This document shows positions 29,666 to 35,190 of a stretch of DNA of 35,190 nt, piece by piece (positions within the stretch are counted from its first letter, which is position 1; every line of letters starts with the position of its first letter). Position numbers and translations under genes: made by a program. The notes under the pieces were generated by a model, which ran no database searches, was not told the origin of the DNA, and worked only from the letters and a program-made list of their open reading frames with translations. Origin of the DNA: Phoronis australis (Eukaryota > Phoronida > Phoronidae); the NCBI GenBank assembly GCA_002633005.1, contig NMRA01000276.1, positions 337,944-373,133 on the forward strand, given 5' to 3'.

Positions 29666-31399
29666 ACCCAGACAACGCAACGTACGCACTTACGAACTGC
29701 AGCTCATGAACCTATGAATTCAGTTATCTGAGCTCAGAAACGCTCGTCTGTAGTCACAAAACATGGATTATTTGCCTGTGAAGCTAAGCGAGCAGATCCA
29801 GCTAAAGAAGATTAAGTGGCTTGTGGTCTACCATAGGGCCCTTTCACATTGATTTAATTTTTCTATAGAAGGATATCAAAATTAATTATCAATATTAGGG
29901 GAATCTTTATTTATATTTACATTATTCAAATAATGATTGTAAATGTACAACTTCTGCCCTGACAATGCGCGCACCGAGGGGGGCTTGGGAGCCCGGGGGC
30001 TCGAACGAGCTAGAGCAAAGTGGCGAAGTGGGCAAAAAGGTCCGCCTTTGGGAAACAAAAAGTCCGAGAAAATGAGACTAAAGTCCTCTAAATAAGCACA
30101 ATCGCGCAATTCACAGTGGTGCCCCCGTTTTTTTAGCTCACCCGCTTTTTTGTTACCAAAAGGTCCACAACGTCAGAAATTCGAGCCCCCCCCCCCATAT
30201 TGAAGGCTGGGTGTGCGCATGCTGACGGTGCTGTGGACAAAGCGGCCCCGACGAGTAAGTATAGATTTGCAGTTTCGTGGCTAATTCACCAACATAATCA
30301 CGTGCACATTACTTTGGCTCACTAGTATAGTATTTTCCTGACTAGAAGTTTAGTTTCCAACTTTGGCTGGTTTATGTCCGTGATGTCTGATCAGTTTTCG
30401 AGCTACTGGTCGGGATAACGAGTCAATCCGGCCGGCCCCGACGGGCCTGACCGGGCTCCGAGCCACTGGCCAGGATAACGAGCGTTTTGCGTGTTTAGAA
30501 CTCAAAAAATCACAATTCTAAACAACACAGACTAGGTTCTCCTGTCTGTATCTCACGGAAAAATACTACAAATATATCTCCGATTTTCGATTATATAGTT
30601 GGAACGTGTCTGCATATTACTGTGAACTGTGTGCCCATGGCCCCCAATAATCAATGAAATTCAAGTCCATTCAAATTGCCAAGCGCGAGCCAAAGAAGCG
30701 CAGCGCAGCCGTACTGTGAAACTCACACTATTATCAGCTTCCACGACGCACACAACGAATAAACAAGGCTAAGTAATGTTAGTCCCGTGTTAATGGAAGC
30801 AAAGCAAAGTATCAAGCTCATCAGAAGCATATTTACACTTGGTATTTGCATTATTTTTATTTTATTTAAAGCTGTTGATCAATTCAGGAGTAATGGAAAA
30901 TTTAAAACCTCAAAAATGACCTTTGTTTTGTGCCCCTATCTGCATGTCAGTTACTCAACTTGTTAATCTATAGAGTCCTGGAATGGATCGTCCCATTTGA
31001 TTAATAAAACAAGACTGAACTGCGCTCGCTTGATTTTAGATCAAGTGAATGCTATGTGCCTTCGTGGTATTTTTTCTTCAGCCATGTCTCTACTCATGAA
31101 ACCGTGGAAAAATGTGTATGAGGTACAAAAGCACCTTTTGAAATTGTGAATATTTGTGAGCGTTGCAACCCTCTGTGACAGTTAGTTCATATGCCTTCAG
31201 TGCCTCTCTGTCAGAAAAGTTTGTGTTATTTGTAGTGGAGACAAAGCCCTAATTTTCAGACAAATATCAATAGTAATCCTGGAGGATTAATTTTAATCAA
31301 TCATAAGGTGTGTAATCATATAATCATAACTTCATGTAAATATCCCTGATCGCAATAGATTTTTTCACGTGTATAGTTACAGCACACATCACGAATTTT
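29666..31399. other. Interior of the TA element, no gene
   Basis: It holds a GC-rich patch with G and C runs at 29970-30200, similar in style to hAT-type MITEs, and a two-copy motif GAGCYACTGGYCRGGATAACGAG at about 30400 and 30460. No coding frame is supported. Confidence 0.5.
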
Positions 31400-31590
31400 T
31401 GGCCGACCGGTCGGAAATTGGTCCACGACCGGCCGTCGACCGGTCGTCTAGCCGACCACCAGCCGACCAACAACGGTCGGCTAGGAGCCGTCTGCTTAGT
31501 CGCCTCTGTGGTCGGCACTTGGGTCGGCTAATTGGTCGCCTAGCGTAGACGACCAATTCGGATTAAGCGTGTCCTTGGTCGGCAATTAGC
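31400..31590. repeat. Cluster of GCCGACC/GGTCGGC hairpins
   Basis: CCGACCGGTCGG at 31403-31414 is a perfect 12-bp palindrome. AGCCGACC and GGTCGGCT form an 8-bp stem with a 6-nt loop at 31461-31482. ATTGGTCG and CGACCAAT form another at 31531-31557. More single copies lie between. The 190-bp block is far richer in CG than its AT-rich flanks. Confidence 0.75.
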
Positions 31591-33937
31591 ATTTTATGAC
31601 TTAGAGGGTGAACTTTGGATAAACAAACATTTAACTGTTCGCTGTTCGTTTACCAGTGGCAACTCCGGTCTTGACATCGGTTTATCAAATTTTGTTCAAC
31701 TATTAAATGGAGGTAAAATCGAATCAACCTACAAATACGAAGTGCGTGGCATTACGCAAGCCGAATACCTTATGTTGAAATAATGACGGCGTGGTAAAAT
31801 CAAACATTAAGCGATATAGCGGAAAAATAATTTCTAACTTTAGATATAATTAATTAATGATAATTAATAATTAATATTGATAATTATTTTTTCCCCATCC
31901 CCACACCTTTGTCGGTTGCCATGGTTTAACCCTGAGGCATGCATTATTTTTGGGGTGGCACTCGCCCTCCCCCCGCTTACTAAGGTCCTGATGCAAGGAG
32001 TCCATCGTTGGTCCAAGGTAAATGTTGTGTTTCAACACGCACTCGTTGTATACTCAGATATTCACCCCCTGCCCCCCAACTGCCAATTGATCTTGTAGTG
32101 TTTTAGGGGGCCGGGGCCATGGCCCCTTAGCTTTCCTCTGAATCCACCATCGAAGATACTGGCATGGTCTTCAGGAGAAGTCATACGTAACCATAATAGT
32201 TTACAGTAAAAATAAAATTATTATCTCATGTACTACAGTAAACATAAAATTTCGATTAATTTATTAATGACGAATTAAACAGGTGTCCACCTCAAGTAAA
32301 TTATCATTATTAATTATTGATTAATTAATAATCAATCCTGGATGCTAGTTACAAACTGAAACGCAAATTAACTCTGACGCCTTTATTTCCATATTAACTG
32401 AAAGCTCAGTTTCAACATGAAAACGTCGAATGAACAAATATCCAAACTAGATTACAAAGACAATCATGAAAGTAAAATGAGTAGTTTCTCATCCACTCAT
32501 GATTCCCATTCGTCGCTCTGGTAGTCATCTGAATTGTTGAAGAAGCGCATCGGACTTGGGACCACTGTCGTTTTACAAGTTTAGGCATACTGCAAACGAT
32601 GGGAATGTGTCGACTTGTACAGGGCTGCGTGGTTGAAGAGCACGATTAATTATCATATTAATTGCATGTAGAAGGGCGTGGTCTAGAAAGTGAATGCAAT
32701 TTCAAATGCTACCAACATCAAATTCACCCAACTGTTTTTACAATTAAAACCTTTCTCATCCACAGTCTTTGAAACGCCCAATGTCAACTCAGTGATACAC
32801 TGGCACGTCTTCATGCAACTAAGATGACCTAACACATCTGGGTTCGGTTACGTTCTTAACCACAGGCTTAACTGCTGACAGTGAAAAAACTCTTGTGAAA
32901 TCTGTTTGTGGATGAAATGAAACTGATAATCGTTAACATTTTCTGATAATCTGGGTGGAAGATAACAGAGCCGTTTCTTCTGATCGTCACCATCAGTTCA
33001 ACGCCATCCACGGTCGTCACCGATTTGCGCAGCTCTGCTTCAGTCACTATTAATTCCCCCCGCCCCCCGCCCCCAGGGTCCCGGTGTCAAAACGTATTGC
33101 CCGACGATAGTTAATCGACTGAAGAGGAAGAAGCATAAAATCTCCCGTGTACGACGCAGCCTCGGTCGGGCTCACGCCGAGTGCGACTTAATTATGTTTG
33201 CTTTAGCTCCGTTTCATTCGGCTACTGCTGTTCACTACCTACACTACTTTGAACCCGCGATATATGACGGACAGACTTGGCTGTATTGTGTATGGTGCCT
33301 AAACAAAAAATATTTCTCATCGCGTCAAGGATAAAATCCGGACACGTCATCAGGAGATTTTAGTCACTGACAAGGGCATTTCCAAAGGCCAGGACGTTTT
33401 AAAAATAAAAAGTTTCGTAAGCACCCAAGTTGAGGTCAGGTGTGCAAGTTCAATGTCACAGTCGGAAGTCGAACAGCACGGTCTAATTAAACCAGAGAAC
33501 ATGTCACGCTACAACGAAAAGTTGCAGCCTTCGGTGTATTTCCCATTTGCATTTTTATCAGAAATTTCCGTCATGCGCGACTCGGTGATTCTTTTCATGT
33601 ATAAAGCGCCAAACACAAGCTAAACACAAGACAATCGACGGTCGTGACATCGTCAAGACAAGGTAAAAATTACAGAGCACGTTATATCGATTCTCGGATT
33701 CAAGCCTTATAGAGTAGTAATTATCCATTGAACACTTAATGACACGAGAGTTGCGTCGATCCAAAATTAGTTTTCTAAAATATTCCTTGTCCAAAGGACG
33801 CGGGAAAGAAATCCAATGTTTATGACATTGTCCGAAATTTGAGGATCATTGAAACAGTTTTTGGACCTTGTACGAATTTCGTAGACTGTGAAAAACTTAT
33901 TTCGGAAATATTTGTTCTTGTCCCAAAATGGCGGGTC
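31591..33937. other. Interior of the TA element, no gene; possible hAT terminus near 32150
   Basis: AT-rich runs occur at 31845-31890 and 32290-32340. GGGGCCATGGCCCCTTAGC followed by CCTCTGAATCCACCAT (about 32113-32150) resembles the right end of a CAGTGGYGGATTCAGAGG-type hAT family. No left end was found. Two minus-strand frames near 33558-34015 look random in composition and cross the element boundary. Confidence 0.45.
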
Positions 33938-33957
33938 GTCCGAAAATCGCGCGACTT

Positions 33958-34282
33958 TATCGTAGTCAGTCGCCATCATCAAAGATTCTCTTGACACTGA
34001 AAACATATACGCCAATGTTCAAAACCATCCCCAGAATGATTTGGTTGATAAAGGGGTGAACGCGAAAACCAAGATTTGAAAATACCAAAAATGGCCACTT
34101 GGTGGTGCAAAATACCTTCATTCCATCCAAAAACAGGATGATAGCGACATCTCACCAATAGATGCCTTTATTCAAAATTTTATGAAAATCTGTTGAGTAC
34201 CTTTGAAGATGCAGAATGGTAAACGTAAAAAACTAAAATTGCCTTTAGGGGGGACACCAGTAGTCAAATCCGTCCCAAAGTA
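33958..34282 (+). repeat. R4, right half: CTCF-motif repeat
   Basis: The repeat continues from the left half with motifs at 34095 (CCACTTGGTGGTGC) and 34242 (decayed), 147 bp apart. It is cut off at 34283 by another insertion, so its 3' hairpin is missing in the window. Confidence 0.85.
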
Positions 34283-35190
34283 CAGGGCTCGACATAACGA
34301 GCTGCAGGTCGCATTTGCGACCTGAAATTTGGAAATGCGAGCTGAGATTTTTGTCAGCTCGTATCAAGTCGCAAAATGCGACCTGGAATTTCCAACGAAT
34401 GCGAGCTGAGTTTATACACTTCTCAACAGATACCTGGCAAATACAAAGCAGCTCTTGTTAATCCGACCGTTATTTGGTTGTTGCCAAATCCAAGTTCAAA
34501 AGAACACTAACCGAGAACAGCTCTCCCGATGACTTGTAAGCAAGTCGCGTGAACATGGGATATGCAAAATCGATCCTTGACGCGTTTCATTGGCAAACAC
34601 TTTCGGACACTTTTGTAAATTCCCGGATTCACCGAAGAAAGTTTCGGGCCACAGCTTAACACGTGATAAAACTTCACAAAACAACGATGTTTCTATTAAT
34701 TCTTAAGCGATCAACAAATCAAACTTTGTGGTGGACAAAAATGTTTATTTTTTACATAAGATGTCCTTATTACATGTACCAAATATCCACGACAATATCC
34801 CTGATATTGCACTGCAGCACCACCGCGCGCAAGCGGTCCCGGCAGACAATCGTGACTTAGACTGAGATGTGCTTCTCCTTTTTATCGTATTAAGACAACC
34901 AAAGTGAAAATGACAACCTTATTAATCGCCAAACGACGGTCACGTCTTTACTTTCAGTTGCCAAGAAATTCTCAAACCCTTTACTTGTTTCTGGGGCTAC
35001 GTGCGCGAAATATGAGTGTCTTTCACACATTACGTTGTCAACGTAAAGTGTAGGCCTACTCCAGCGATTCAAGTGCATGAACTCACGCGTGCGCACCACT
35101 TCAAAGAACAGCGACAGTCCTAAATGAAAGAGTATACCGGCTTGGCTCTGGTTTATTTGAAAATGAACTCAGATTCCCAGCGGTTATAAA
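34283..35190. mobile_element. hAT-like element, left part, running off the window
   Basis: It starts CAGGGCTCGACATAACGAGC, a common hAT-type terminus, directly in the R4 repeat. Subterminal words TGCGACCTG and AATGCGAGCTGAG recur several times to about 34410. The segment 34655-34860 aligns with 19610-19860 of the element at 18228-20969 (shared GTGATAAAAC, AAAACARCGATGTTTC, GACAATCGTGA). No transposase frame is visible. The right end is outside the window or undetected. Confidence 0.65.

Larger units (their letters stand above)
28804..33957. mobile_element. 5.15-kb element with 20-bp inverted ends and TA target duplication
   Basis: The left end AAGTCGCGCAATTTTCGGAC and the right end, read in reverse complement, AAGTCGCGCGATTTTCGGAC differ at one base. 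TA flanks both ends (28802-28803 and 33958-33959). The two outer flanks join to give an uninterrupted R repeat (compare 5145-5170), which confirms the insertion. No transposase or other gene is visible across 5 kb, so it is non-autonomous or a host for later insertions. The TA duplication points to the Tc1/mariner-IS630 superfamily, although its length is unusual. The superfamily is not proven. Confidence 0.75.

Noticed and set aside
33558-34015. Two minus-strand frames of about 80 codons
   Set aside because: One crosses the end of the TA-flanked element into the R repeat, and composition looks random.

Overview
The window looks like an intron-rich, repeat-rich metazoan genome, probably a marine invertebrate. 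The evidence is spliced exons with GT..AG junctions, LTR, LINE, hAT and other DNA-transposon relics, and many minisatellites. There is no bacterial-type gene layout. The pol domain order of the LTR element fits the Gmr1-like Ty3/gypsy group, first described in deuterostomes, so a deuterostome host is plausible but not shown.

Host gene. One host gene can be supported. It lies on the minus strand as four exons: 27286-27338, 13990-14110, 1489-1618 and 1069-1186. Every junction has a plausible acceptor and donor, and all three phases match (2/2, 0/0, 1/1). The predicted peptide has a Met/Gly-rich start, a nine-glutamine run and an acidic stretch followed by MYFSAAQSMF. It resembles the N-terminal region of CNOT2 (CCR4-NOT complex subunit 2). 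The rest of the gene lies beyond coordinate 1. Its introns of about 13.2 kb and 12.4 kb hold almost everything else here.

Layout. 1-600: two minisatellites. 1069-1618: two exons. 2337-12900: a full-length but dead Ty3/gypsy element with 539- and 566-bp LTRs, gag relics, a split integrase, then RT-RNase H directly before the 3' LTR (integrase upstream of RT). 12980-13990: degenerate minisatellite. 13990-14110: polyglutamine exon. 14240-15800: three minisatellites. 16190-16770: LINE 3' relic. 16988-17424: a 437-bp near-palindrome. 17750-18022: minisatellite. 18228-20969: hAT-like non-autonomous element holding the 286-base N gap. 21340-21867: two convergent coding fragments, one a broken THAP domain. 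22386-25108: nested copies of an unusual repeat. 27286-27338: first visible exon. 28250: tRNA-like element. 28438-34282: another copy of the unusual repeat, split by a 5.15-kb TA-flanked inverted-repeat element. 34283-end: another hAT-like element.

Most unusual feature. Four copies of one repeat family (called here R1-R4) carry in-register motifs of the form CCACTAGGKGGCRC, mostly about 145 bp apart and all in one orientation. The motif matches the CTCF core consensus, exactly at three sites. The spacing is close to a nucleosome core length. Three R copies lie in the intron upstream of exon 13990-14110 and one lies inside the LTR element downstream of it.
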